This document shows, piece after piece, positions 54,196 through 63,129 of a DNA stretch of 64,000 bases. The notes beneath the pieces were generated by a model. That model ran no database searches and had not been told where the DNA came from. It saw nothing but the letters and a program-made list of their open reading frames with translations. Each line of letters starts with the position of its first letter. The stretch's first letter is position 1. This DNA comes from Flavobacterium quisquiliarum. Its GTDB lineage: Bacteria; Bacteroidota; Bacteroidia; Flavobacteriales; Flavobacteriaceae. The position numbers and the translations under genes are program-made. The DNA lies in contig NZ_WWEM01000035.1 of assembly GCF_019308285.1 (NCBI RefSeq), positions 1-64,000 on the forward strand, read 5' to 3'.

Positions 54196-54921
54196 TTGAA
54201 AAATCCTAAAAAAAAGCTAGTAGAAATACTTTTCTTTGCCATATTCTTCAATATTTACAATATTTATAGCCAATCAAGCAATAAAACATTAGCTTTTAAC
54301 TGGTTCGACAATACAGTAAAAAAAGAAAACTTACCAATCAATAATGGTAAGTTCCATACCAATTTTGACAAACTTCTTGGCACTGTCGATAGATACTACA
54401 TCTCTGACAAATTCTCTCATGCCAATCTTGGTTATGAAAATCAAGAATATTTTGATGTCAACCTTAAATATGATATTTACAAAGACGAACTGATATTAAA
54501 ATCTGAAGGTGAAGGACTCTTCGAAATCAATCTTATAAAAGAAAACGTCCAATATTTTAAGGTATATGATAGAAAATTTGTCAATTTAAATCTGGACAAA
54601 CAGTTTCCGCTAAACTTCCGAAGCGGTTATTATGAAGAAAACCTAATTGGTGAAAACTTTATCTTTTATATAAAACACTACAAAGACAAAAAGGAAATAA
54701 TTAAAGGCACAGAAACTTTTATCGATTATTATTACAAAAATCAATTTGTGCTGTTTATTAATGGGAAATACAATTTAATAAATTCTAAAAGTGAGCTTAT
54801 TAAAATATTTCCTAATGAAAAAAGCAAGATTAATGACTTTTATCTCATGAATAGAAATCTGAAAAGTGAAAATGAAAGCAAGTTCATGGAAAACTTAATG
54901 AGATACATCAACAGCATCTAA
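54196..54921 (+). CDS. Hypothetical exported protein, first gene of the uptake cluster
   Basis: 241 residues from TTG 54196; signal peptide MKNPKKKLVEILFFAIFFNI with likely cleavage after IYS. The mature part is Lys/Asn/Tyr-rich with predicted strands (DLYFVNLNLD-like segments) and no Cys. No family recognised. It precedes the TonB receptor by 37 bases without a terminator, so it may be part of that operon. The TTG is the only start giving a signal peptide. Confidence 0.65.
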   Translation: MKNPKKKLVEILFFAIFFNIYNIYSQSSNKTLAFNWFDNTVKKENLPINNGKFHTNFDKLLGTVDRYYISDKFSHANLGYENQEYFDVNLKYDIYKDELILKSEGEGLFEINLIKENVQYFKVYDRKFVNLNLDKQFPLNFRSGYYEENLIGENFIFYIKHYKDKKEIIKGTETFIDYYYKNQFVLFINGKYNLINSKSELIKIFPNEKSKINDFYLMNRNLKSENESKFMENLMRYINSI

Positions 54922-54958
54922 AAAAATACTTTACTCTCCCCCGATAACAGCCAAAATA

Positions 54959-57727
54959 ATGAGGTCATTAATCACCACAATAATTTTATTGATTTTTAGT
55001 CAGTTAGCATTTTCTCAAGACAAAAATTCAGAGATCAGTATTGAATTCAATAATATCAGCAGAACCGCTGCTTTACAAAAAATTGAAACCATTTCTAAAT
55101 ACAAAATTTACTATCAGGATGCCTGGTTTGAAAACAATGTATTGATATCGGGAAATTACGTTAATAAAACAATTTCTGAAATAGTATCCAAAATACTTGA
55201 TGATACAGACTTAAATTTCTTTATTGACAAAAACAAAATAGTACTTACCAAAAATAGTATTATTTACGACAGTTTCCCTGATTATGAAACTAATAATCAA
55301 AGCACTGCCAATAAACCCGTAAAATCTGCAAATCCAGTGTTTTTTGGGCAGTTTGATTCTGTCAAAAAATCTGGCTCTAAAGACAATAATAATATTGTAT
55401 TAGTTGGTAAAGAATCTAATGTAGCCAATACTGGTATATATACATTATCTGGTTATCTAAAAGATATAAAAACTGGTGCACCGCTGGCAGACATCAATGT
55501 AAAAGTTAGAAATACTGCTATCAGTACTGTAACAAATGCTGAAGGTTATTATTTCCTAAAAGTTCCTACAGAAGTCAATATTATTGATATTGAATCGATA
55601 ATCTATCAAAATATAACAAGAAAGGTTATGGTTTATAGTGACGGAAAGTTAGATTTATTCCTTACTGAAAAATTAAATCAGCTTGATGAAGTCGTAGTAA
55701 ACAGTAAAGCATCGCAAAACATCAGGACTGCTATCACTGGAGTTACAACCATCGAAGCAGAAGGAATAAAAAATATTCCAGTAATTTTAGGAGAAAGAGA
55801 TATTTTAAAGGTTGCCCTTACTATTCCAGGAGTAAAAACAGCTGGAGAAGGTTCTGCAGGATTTAACGTTCGAGGTGGAAAAGAAGATCAAAACTTAATC
55901 CTTCTTGACAATGGTACTATTTATAATCCAAGTCACTTTTTTGGTTTTTTCTCTGCCATAAATCCTTACACGGTAAACAAAGTAGATATTTACAAAGGAG
56001 GTATTCCGCCTGAATTTGGAGGAAGATTATCTTCTGTTTTTGACATAACATCCAAAAATGGAAATGTCGATAAATTTACAGGCGAAGGAGGTATTGGTCC
56101 CGTTACCAGCAATTTGACTTTTTCTACACCAGTTGTAAAAGGAAAATCAAGTTTATTGGTTGGAGGAAGAGCCACTTATTCTGATTGGATCTTAAAAACG
56201 TTGGATGACGAAAAACTAAAGAAAAGCCAAGCTTCTTTTTATGATTTATTTGCTAGATATACACATAAGATAAATGCTAAAAATTCTATAGAAGGAACTG
56301 CGTATTACAGCAAAGACGCTTATAGTATTACATCAGATTCATTGTATAAATACAGTAACAGAATGGTTTCTTTAAAATGGAAACATTCGTTTAATGAAAA
56401 ACACAACGGAGAACTTAACGTTACCAACAGCGAATATAAATTCAATATTGACTACGATTCTAATAATTCAAATGCATTTGATTTCGGATACAAAATAACC
56501 GAAACGCAAGCTGCATTAAAATTCAATTATAACTTTAATGACAAGCATAAGTTTGTTTATGGAATTTCGAGCAAATTATACAATGTAAATCCCGGTGATT
56601 TAAAGCCAAAAGATCCAAATTCTTTACTTATGGAAACTCATATCCAAAAAGAAAAAGGATTAGAATCGGCTCTATTTCTTTCGGACAATTTTAAAATTAC
56701 AGATAAATTGCTGTTAGATTATGGCGCACGTTTTTCTGCTTATTCTGCATTAGGTCCGTCAACACAAAAAATTTATGAAGACGGGCTTCCTAAGAATCCT
56801 TCAACTGTTGTCGAAGAAAAAACGTATGGAAATAACGAAGCAATTAAAACCTATACTGGTTTTGAACCTAGAATTGGTGTTCGCTATTTGTTCGACGAAA
56901 CTTTTTCCATAAAAGCAGGTTACGACAAAACCTTTCAGTATATCCATTTATTATCAAACAACACCACTCAATCGCCAACCGACACATGGAAATTATCTGA
57001 CTTAAATGTAAAACCTCAAAGCGGACAGCAGTTTTCTTTAGGATTGTTTAAGAAGACAGACTATAAAAACTTAGAATTAAGCGTTGAAGGTTACTATAAA
57101 AAATCTAATAATATCCTAGATTATAAAGTGGGCGCAAACTTACTCCTAAACGAAAATTTAGAAACAGAATTATTACAAGGTGAAGGAAAATCTTACGGAG
57201 TAGAATTCTTGATTAAAAAGATGGAAGGAAGATTAAATGGATGGATTGGATATACTTATTCTAGAGCATTCATAAAATTAGACAGTCAATTTAGTGAAGA
57301 AAAAGTAAATAATGGCGATTATTTCCCTACAAACTTTGACAAGCCTCATGACTTCAGTACCGTTTTAAATTATAAATTTACACATCGTTATAGTTTTTCA
57401 GCCAATTTTATTTACCAGACAGGACGTCCAATAACGTATCCAATTGGACAATACAATTATGGCGGTGCTGAATATACTCTTTACAGTGATAGAAATAAAT
57501 TTAGAATTCCAGATTATTATAGATTAGATATTGGTATTAACATCGAAGGAAATCATAAAATTAAAAAACTGGCACATAGTTTCTGGAATATTTCAGTGTA
57601 TAATGTTTTAGGAAGAAACAATCCATATTCTGTATTCTTTGTTACTAAACAAGGAAAAGTACAAGCTTATCAAACCTCTATTTTTAGTGTTCCTGTACCA
57701 ACGATTACTTACAATTTCAAATTTTAG
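54959..57727 (+). CDS. STN-domain TonB-dependent receptor
   Basis: 922 residues. Signal peptide to about residue 19, then a secretin/STN domain (about 24-100; LQKIETISKYKIYYQDAWF; KILDDTDLNFFIDKNKIVL). A CarboxypepD_reg domain (about 160-235; LKDIKTGAPLADINVKVRNT) and a plug with FNVRGGKEDQNLILLDNG and GIPPEFGGRLSSVFDI follow. The barrel ends in VPVPTITYNFKF. STN-bearing receptors can signal to an anti-sigma factor. None of that class is adjacent, but an ECF gene lies 5 kb downstream. DUF4249 genes follow directly. Substrate unknown. Confidence 0.92.
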   Translation: MRSLITTIILLIFSQLAFSQDKNSEISIEFNNISRTAALQKIETISKYKIYYQDAWFENNVLISGNYVNKTISEIVSKILDDTDLNFFIDKNKIVLTKNSIIYDSFPDYETNNQSTANKPVKSANPVFFGQFDSVKKSGSKDNNNIVLVGKESNVANTGIYTLSGYLKDIKTGAPLADINVKVRNTAISTVTNAEGYYFLKVPTEVNIIDIESIIYQNITRKVMVYSDGKLDLFLTEKLNQLDEVVVNSKASQNIRTAITGVTTIEAEGIKNIPVILGERDILKVALTIPGVKTAGEGSAGFNVRGGKEDQNLILLDNGTIYNPSHFFGFFSAINPYTVNKVDIYKGGIPPEFGGRLSSVFDITSKNGNVDKFTGEGGIGPVTSNLTFSTPVVKGKSSLLVGGRATYSDWILKTLDDEKLKKSQASFYDLFARYTHKINAKNSIEGTAYYSKDAYSITSDSLYKYSNRMVSLKWKHSFNEKHNGELNVTNSEYKFNIDYDSNNSNAFDFGYKITETQAALKFNYNFNDKHKFVYGISSKLYNVNPGDLKPKDPNSLLMETHIQKEKGLESALFLSDNFKITDKLLLDYGARFSAYSALGPSTQKIYEDGLPKNPSTVVEEKTYGNNEAIKTYTGFEPRIGVRYLFDETFSIKAGYDKTFQYIHLLSNNTTQSPTDTWKLSDLNVKPQSGQQFSLGLFKKTDYKNLELSVEGYYKKSNNILDYKVGANLLLNENLETELLQGEGKSYGVEFLIKKMEGRLNGWIGYTYSRAFIKLDSQFSEEKVNNGDYFPTNFDKPHDFSTVLNYKFTHRYSFSANFIYQTGRPITYPIGQYNYGGAEYTLYSDRNKFRIPDYYRLDIGINIEGNHKIKKLAHSFWNISVYNVLGRNNPYSVFFVTKQGKVQAYQTSIFSVPVPTITYNFKF

Positions 57728-57729
57728 AA

Positions 57730-58986
57730 ATGGCAAAAACTTCTTTACATAAATGGTTTATTATCGTACTGACGGCGTTTATTTCTAGCTGTACAACTCC
57801 TTATAACTATACAACAAATTCTTTTGAAAATACTATTGTAATCGAGGCTACAATTACCAATCAATTAAAAAAACAAGAAATAAAATTGTCTCGTACGTAT
57901 AAATTTGAAGACGAAGGTCCAGTGTCTGAAACAGGAGCAACAGTATCTGTAACTGATGATTTAGGAACTGTTTATGGCTTCGACGAAGAAAATGGTTTGT
58001 ATGTTTCGGCAACACCTTTTAAAGCTGAGTCAGGAAGAACTTATCAGCTTCACGTAAAAACCAAAGATGGAAAATCGTATAGTTCTACCGCCGAAAAACT
58101 TACGACTGAAACAAATCTTAGTGAAATTGTAGCAAATGTTACATCGAAAGAAGGTGTGCGTGGTGTTGAGATTAGAGCAAAAAGTTTTGATCCGACAAAC
58201 TCTTCCAAATACTATAGATATGAGTATGACGAAACCTATAAAGTAATCGCACCAAAATGGACACCATATGAAGCTATTGCTGTTCCAAAAAATACTGGAA
58301 TCGCACCAGGTGATCTTATCATTCAGGAGCGAACAAAAGAGGCCAGAATTTGCTATTCTACTAAAAAATCGGATGCTATTATTTTAACCAGCACAAATGA
58401 TTTGTCCGAAGATCGTGTAGATTTTCAAGTGCGCTTTATACCAAGTACAGATTATGCTATTGCCAACAGATATAGCATTCTTGTGAAACAGTTTGTTCAA
58501 AATCAAAGTGCTTTCGCTTTTTACCAGACATTGAGTAAAATATCAGGTTCTGAAAGCCTTTTGTCACAAACCCAACCCGGATTTTTAGCAGGAAATATTA
58601 AATCGGATGTGGATTCATCTGAAAAAGTAATTGGCTTTTTTGATGTTTCTTCTTATAGTGAAAAAAGAATATTCTTCAATTTTTCAGATGTATTCCCAAA
58701 TGAAAAGACACCAGAATATCCCTATAATTGCCCGATGACTTTAACAGAAGCACAAGCAAAAGAACACATGCTTTTATACTGTTTTGAAACGGACAGAAAT
58801 CCTCAATGTTTTGGTTTTACAGCCTATGGAGCCATTAGTATGAAGAAAAGCGTATATTTTGGAGGATATAATTTTCTTGGGCGCGTACCTGATAATGGAA
58901 CAATTACGCTAGAAATATATGACACTGAGTGTGGAGATTGCACATCATTTTCGTCAAACATGAGACCCTTATTTTGGGTAGATTAA
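57730..58986 (+). CDS. DUF4249-domain lipoprotein 1
   Basis: 418 residues. Lipoprotein signal with lipobox ISSC at residue ~21 (TAFISSCTTPYNYTT). An N-terminal beta domain (VIEATITNQLKKQEIKLSRT; GATVSVTDDLGTVYGFDEEN) leads to DUF4249, closing with ECGDCTSFSSNMRPLFWVD. The start is two bases after the receptor stop. DUF4249 proteins accompany TonB receptors in Bacteroidetes, probably as surface lipoproteins. Exact role and ligand are unknown. Confidence 0.85.
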   Translation: MAKTSLHKWFIIVLTAFISSCTTPYNYTTNSFENTIVIEATITNQLKKQEIKLSRTYKFEDEGPVSETGATVSVTDDLGTVYGFDEENGLYVSATPFKAESGRTYQLHVKTKDGKSYSSTAEKLTTETNLSEIVANVTSKEGVRGVEIRAKSFDPTNSSKYYRYEYDETYKVIAPKWTPYEAIAVPKNTGIAPGDLIIQERTKEARICYSTKKSDAIILTSTNDLSEDRVDFQVRFIPSTDYAIANRYSILVKQFVQNQSAFAFYQTLSKISGSESLLSQTQPGFLAGNIKSDVDSSEKVIGFFDVSSYSEKRIFFNFSDVFPNEKTPEYPYNCPMTLTEAQAKEHMLLYCFETDRNPQCFGFTAYGAISMKKSVYFGGYNFLGRVPDNGTITLEIYDTECGDCTSFSSNMRPLFWVD

Positions 58987-59031
58987 ACTGAGTTTACTCT
59001 TTTAAGAATTAAAAACAATGAGCAATTGTTA

Positions 59032-60306
59032 ATGAAAAAATTATCTACATATAAAGCACTTACACTAGTATTAACCGCAATAGTAACCAGTTGCACAACT
59101 CCATATAATTATACAACAAATGGTTTTGAAAATGCTATCGTAATCGAAGCTACTATTACAAATCAATTAAAAAAACAAGAAATTAAGTTGTCTCGTACAT
59201 ACAAATTTGAAGATGAAGGGCCTGTTTTTGAAACTGGCGCAACGGTAAGCGTAACCGACGATCAAGGTAACGTTTATGGATTTGATGAAGAAGCTGGAAG
59301 TTACATTTCTGCAACTGAATTCAAGGCTTCACCTGGTAGAACATATCAGCTTCATGTAAAAACTAAAGATGGAAAATCATATAGTTCTACTTCAGAAAAA
59401 CTAACAACGGAAACCAATATCGAAGATGCCTACGCAAACGTAACAACAAAAGAAGGTGTTTTAGGAGTAGAGATTAGAGCCAAAAGTTACGATTCTTCGA
59501 ACAGCTCCAAATATTACCGTTATGAATATGACGAGACGTATAAAGTAATAGCGCCAAAATGGTCTCCCTTTGAGGCTATTGCCGTCCCTTTTACTGGTAA
59601 TACCAATAGTCCGGCCCCTGGTAATCTTGTTATTCAAATGAGAACCAAAGAAGCCAAAACCTGTTATTCCAACAAAAAATCGGATGCTATTATTTTAACC
59701 AGTACAAATGATTTATCTGAAGATCGTGTTGATTTTGCTGTACGTTTTATTCCAAGTACAGATTATATCATTGCCAATAGATATTCTATTCTTGTAAAAC
59801 AGTACGTTCAAAATCTTAGCGCTTATACTTTTTACCAAACATTAAGCAAAATATCTGGCTCAGAAAGTCTTTTATCTCAAACCCAGCCTGGTTTTTTGGC
59901 AGGAAATATTAAATCAGATACAGATACAAACGAAAAAGTAATTGGCTTTTTTGATGTTTCTGCTTATAGCGATAAAAGAATTTTCTTGAATTTCTTGGAT
60001 GTATTTCCAAGTGAACCAACACCAGCTTATCCTTATGATTGCCCACTTGCACTAACAACACCTGCACAAGAAAAAGAACATATTTTTTCTTATTGTTTTG
60101 ATGTGAACAGCAGTTGTAACGGAAATCTTGTTTACAGTAATATCAGTCAAGGCAATAGTGTCTATTTTTCAGGTTATAATAATCTTGGCATTATACCTTT
60201 TCCTTTACAAATACCAACACCTCTTTCAATAGAAATTTATGATATCCAATGCGGAGACTGCACATCATTTTCATCAAACATAAAACCATTATTTTGGATA
60301 GACTAA
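59032..60306 (+). CDS. DUF4249-domain lipoprotein 2, tandem paralogue
   Basis: 424 residues from ATG 59032 (MKKLSTYKALTLVLTAIVTS) with lipobox VTSC. It is nearly identical to the previous protein over the first ~110 residues and in most of the middle. It differs in a 5-residue insertion (NTNSP) around residue 190 and in the segment before the shared C-terminus (QCGDCTSFSSNIKPLFWID). The pair probably arose by recent duplication, with the variable part the likely ligand-facing region. Confidence 0.85.
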   Translation: MKKLSTYKALTLVLTAIVTSCTTPYNYTTNGFENAIVIEATITNQLKKQEIKLSRTYKFEDEGPVFETGATVSVTDDQGNVYGFDEEAGSYISATEFKASPGRTYQLHVKTKDGKSYSSTSEKLTTETNIEDAYANVTTKEGVLGVEIRAKSYDSSNSSKYYRYEYDETYKVIAPKWSPFEAIAVPFTGNTNSPAPGNLVIQMRTKEAKTCYSNKKSDAIILTSTNDLSEDRVDFAVRFIPSTDYIIANRYSILVKQYVQNLSAYTFYQTLSKISGSESLLSQTQPGFLAGNIKSDTDTNEKVIGFFDVSAYSDKRIFLNFLDVFPSEPTPAYPYDCPLALTTPAQEKEHIFSYCFDVNSSCNGNLVYSNISQGNSVYFSGYNNLGIIPFPLQIPTPLSIEIYDIQCGDCTSFSSNIKPLFWID

Positions 60307-62048
60307 GACTCTCTTTAATCGTAATAACTGCACTATCTCTTCAACAAAATAGTACAGCTCAAAGCAAAAGCTCAGAAGTTGAGTTAATGGCTGTTGACAC
60401 AAAAATAAATGAATCAATTTTTGTTACTCCAAACACAAATTCTTATTTGACTGGAGAAACACTTCGTTATAATTTATTCTGTCTTAACAAACAAAACAAT
60501 GCTGCTTCAATCTATAGCAAAATTGCCTATGTTGAGCTGGTTGACAGTAGTAAAAAAAGTGTTTTCAAACATAAATTGTTTTTAGAAAAAGGTACCGCAA
60601 ATGGCGATTTCTTTATTCCAACAACATTAGAAACTGGGAATTACAAACTTGTCGGCTACACCAATTGGATGCTGAATAAATCAGATTCAAATTATTTTAA
60701 CATTGACATTTATATTGTTAATCCATATCAAACCAATAAAAATCCGAAGCCCGAAAAGTCTTCTTTTAATCAAGATATAACAGCTTCGTCTAATGTTACA
60801 GCTTCTGGGTTAGTGTTGTCTTTAGGAAAAAAAACATACACCAACAGAGAACTTATTGATTTAAAGATTAAAACAGATTCTGAAGATTTTTCTAAAGGAA
60901 GTTATACTGTTTCGGTTAGAAAAACTGATGCTTTAGTTGCTAAAAACAAACTAAACTATACAGAATATGCAGCTGCAAATCCGAATCAAAACAGCGGTAC
61001 TATTTCACCAGAAAATTTAGCAATCCCTGAATTGCGAGGCGAAATCATTTCAGGAAAAATAACTGCAAAAACAGCGGGAAATAGTCTTGCTAATAAAAAT
61101 ATTGCATTGTCAATTCCTGAAAAGAATTTTGAATTTAAAGTTTCAAAAACCGATCAGAATGGGCAATTTACCTTTATTTTAGACAGATCTTGCCCAAATT
61201 CGAATATTATTATACAGCTTATTGATGCTGACAAAGACAATTATGGTATTGAAATAGACAAGCAGAAAGCATTGAATTTTGAGTCTTTAAAATTCAACTC
61301 TTTAGAATTAAGTGCCAATTTTGAAAAAAACCTAAAAGAGAGAGCCATTTCTAGTCAAATTGAAAATGCCTACTACAACATAACCAAAGACAGTATCGCA
61401 TTAACAAAAGACCTGAAAAAGTTTTATGATCCATTATCTAAAGAATATATTTTAGACGATTTTAACCGTTTCCCGACCCTAAAGGAAGTCGCTGTCGAAA
61501 TTGTAAAAGAAATGTATTTTACGCAGACAAAAGGCAAATACGAACTCTTTCTTCATGACTATGATGTAAATTACGAATTGTCGACTCCTGCATTAGTACT
61601 TGTAGATGGTTTAATAATACAAGACATTAATGAACTTTTTGAGTATAAAATGAATAATGTTTATAAAATCAACATCATTAATGGAGGCTATTATTATGGA
61701 ACAAAACTGTTTAATGGTTTAATTTCATTTACAACCAAAAACTTTGATTATGTAAGCAAACTAAATGGAAGCTTTATCATTAAACCTGAAATTTTAAGAC
61801 CTTTAGCAAAAAAGAACTACTATCAGCCTGATTACAGTGACAAAATAAAAAATGCTAGAATTCCCGATTACAGACATCAGTTATTATGGCTTCCTGATTT
61901 AAAATTAAAAGGTACCGAAGAAAACATATCATTCACAACCTCTGACGTAAACGGTCAATTCGAAGTTATTGTAGAAGGATTTTCTTCTTCTGGAAAACCG
62001 GTTTATGCCAAAGAAATTATTGAAGTGAAAGATTCACAATTCAATTAA
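60294..62048 (+). CDS. Periplasmic macroglobulin-like (MG domain) protein
   Basis: 584 residues from TTG 60294, which gives a signal peptide MDRLRLSLIVITALSLQQNS. An ATG at 60249 would place 15 basic residues before it and overlap the upstream gene by 58 bases. MG-type beta domains are seen in TPNTNSYLTGETLRYNLFCL and GDFFIPTTLETGNYKLVGYT. A later carboxypeptidase-like region has AKTAGNSLANKNIALSIP. The C-terminal part has a plug-like segment (ALVLVDGLIIQDINELF). Proteins of this shape sit beside TonB receptors. Function unknown. Confidence 0.75.
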   Translation: MDRLRLSLIVITALSLQQNSTAQSKSSEVELMAVDTKINESIFVTPNTNSYLTGETLRYNLFCLNKQNNAASIYSKIAYVELVDSSKKSVFKHKLFLEKGTANGDFFIPTTLETGNYKLVGYTNWMLNKSDSNYFNIDIYIVNPYQTNKNPKPEKSSFNQDITASSNVTASGLVLSLGKKTYTNRELIDLKIKTDSEDFSKGSYTVSVRKTDALVAKNKLNYTEYAAANPNQNSGTISPENLAIPELRGEIISGKITAKTAGNSLANKNIALSIPEKNFEFKVSKTDQNGQFTFILDRSCPNSNIIIQLIDADKDNYGIEIDKQKALNFESLKFNSLELSANFEKNLKERAISSQIENAYYNITKDSIALTKDLKKFYDPLSKEYILDDFNRFPTLKEVAVEIVKEMYFTQTKGKYELFLHDYDVNYELSTPALVLVDGLIIQDINELFEYKMNNVYKINIINGGYYYGTKLFNGLISFTTKNFDYVSKLNGSFIIKPEILRPLAKKNYYQPDYSDKIKNARIPDYRHQLLWLPDLKLKGTEENISFTTSDVNGQFEVIVEGFSSSGKPVYAKEIIEVKDSQFN

Positions 62049-62071
62049 TATTTAGAAAGCATTCTTTATTT

Positions 62072-62115
62072 AAAAAAAACTCTTCCTTCAAAAAAACTGA
62101 ACGAAGAGTTTTTTT
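62072..62115 (+). terminator. Terminator of the uptake cluster
   Basis: Arms aaaaaaaactcttc (62072-62085) and gaagagttttttt (62103-62115) with a 17-base loop, 24 bases past the last gene. Confidence 0.85.
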
Positions 62116-62178
62116 ATTTTATGACGCAACCTTTTTATTTTTTTTATACTATCAATTATAACTGACAATTAATTGATT

Positions 62179-62577
62179 ATGAAAAAGGTAATTTCGACAT
62201 TCATTATCCTTTTATTTATATTTTCTTGTTGTAGTGATTCTGACCATCAACAAAACTCAGAACATGATACTCCAGATCAATATTGGAACACAGATGACAA
62301 TTGTGATGATGCATTTTATGGAACATGCTGTGTAGTAAACGGGAGTATGTATGTTAAACCAAACAGTCTTTACACCTACATTTACAACGGTAATAAAAAA
62401 ACATCAGAAATTCAATGGGAAGTGGTTAGCGGTTCTATAACTCTCATAAAAGGCCAGGGAACACATCGAGCTGTGTTTCTCATTGGCAAAGATTTCACAA
62501 CTGGAGCAGTTCAAGCTTCTAACAATAAAGGATTGAAGTGTGGAAATAGGTTAAACATTACAAAACTTGAAAAATAA
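62179..62577 (+). CDS. Small Cys-rich lipoprotein with PKD-like C-terminal half
   Basis: 132 residues from ATG 62179. Lipobox IFSC (MKKVISTFIILLFIFSCCSD). A Cys cluster (NCDDAFYGTCCVVNG) is followed by a PKD-like beta segment (IQWEVVSGSITLIKGQGTHR). No family recognised for certain. It is four bases upstream of the sigma-factor start, so it may be co-transcribed with it. Confidence 0.65.
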   Translation: MKKVISTFIILLFIFSCCSDSDHQQNSEHDTPDQYWNTDDNCDDAFYGTCCVVNGSMYVKPNSLYTYIYNGNKKTSEIQWEVVSGSITLIKGQGTHRAVFLIGKDFTTGAVQASNNKGLKCGNRLNITKLEK

Positions 62578-62580
62578 AAT

Positions 62581-63129
62581 TTGAATCTAGATCAATTAAT
62601 AAAAGGCTGCATTAAACAGAATAGGCAGGCACAAGAACAATTATACCAAGTGTATAAGAATGTTCTGTTTGCGCAGTCCCTAAAATATTGTCAAAATCGC
62701 GATGAAGCCGAGGATAATCTACACGACGCCTTTATTGAAATCTTTACCAATATCAAAAATTATAAAGGAAAAGGAAGTTTTGAAGGATGGATGAAGCGGA
62801 TCACGATTAACAAAGCCATTAACAGATACAAAAAGTCATATTTTTTAACTCCAATTATAGAAGATCATCAACAGGAGGAAATTGTAACCGATAAAGAAAT
62901 TGATCTTCCTCTGGATGTTATCCTTTCATTTATTCAGGATTTACCCAATCAATATCGACTCGTTTTTAATTTATATGAATTAGACGATTATTCACATCAG
63001 GAAATTGCTTCACTTTTAGGAATAAGCGAAAGTACCTCAAAATCTAATCTTCATAGGGCAAAACACCTTTTGAAAGAAAAAATAAAATCTAAAAGTACAT
63101 TTTACAATCAGACGAAAAATGGAAAATAA
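62581..63129 (+). CDS. ECF-type RNA polymerase sigma factor
   Basis: 182 residues from TTG 62581 (MNLDQLIKGCIKQNRQAQEQ). Region 2 is AEDNLHDAFIEIFTNIKNYK with GSFEGWMKRITINKAINRYK, and region 4 is LVFNLYELDDYSHQEIASLL / GISESTSKSNLHRAKHLLKE. It overlaps the next gene by 11 bases, so that gene is the probable anti-sigma or effector partner. Confidence 0.93.
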   Translation: MNLDQLIKGCIKQNRQAQEQLYQVYKNVLFAQSLKYCQNRDEAEDNLHDAFIEIFTNIKNYKGKGSFEGWMKRITINKAINRYKKSYFLTPIIEDHQQEEIVTDKEIDLPLDVILSFIQDLPNQYRLVFNLYELDDYSHQEIASLLGISESTSKSNLHRAKHLLKEKIKSKSTFYNQTKNGK

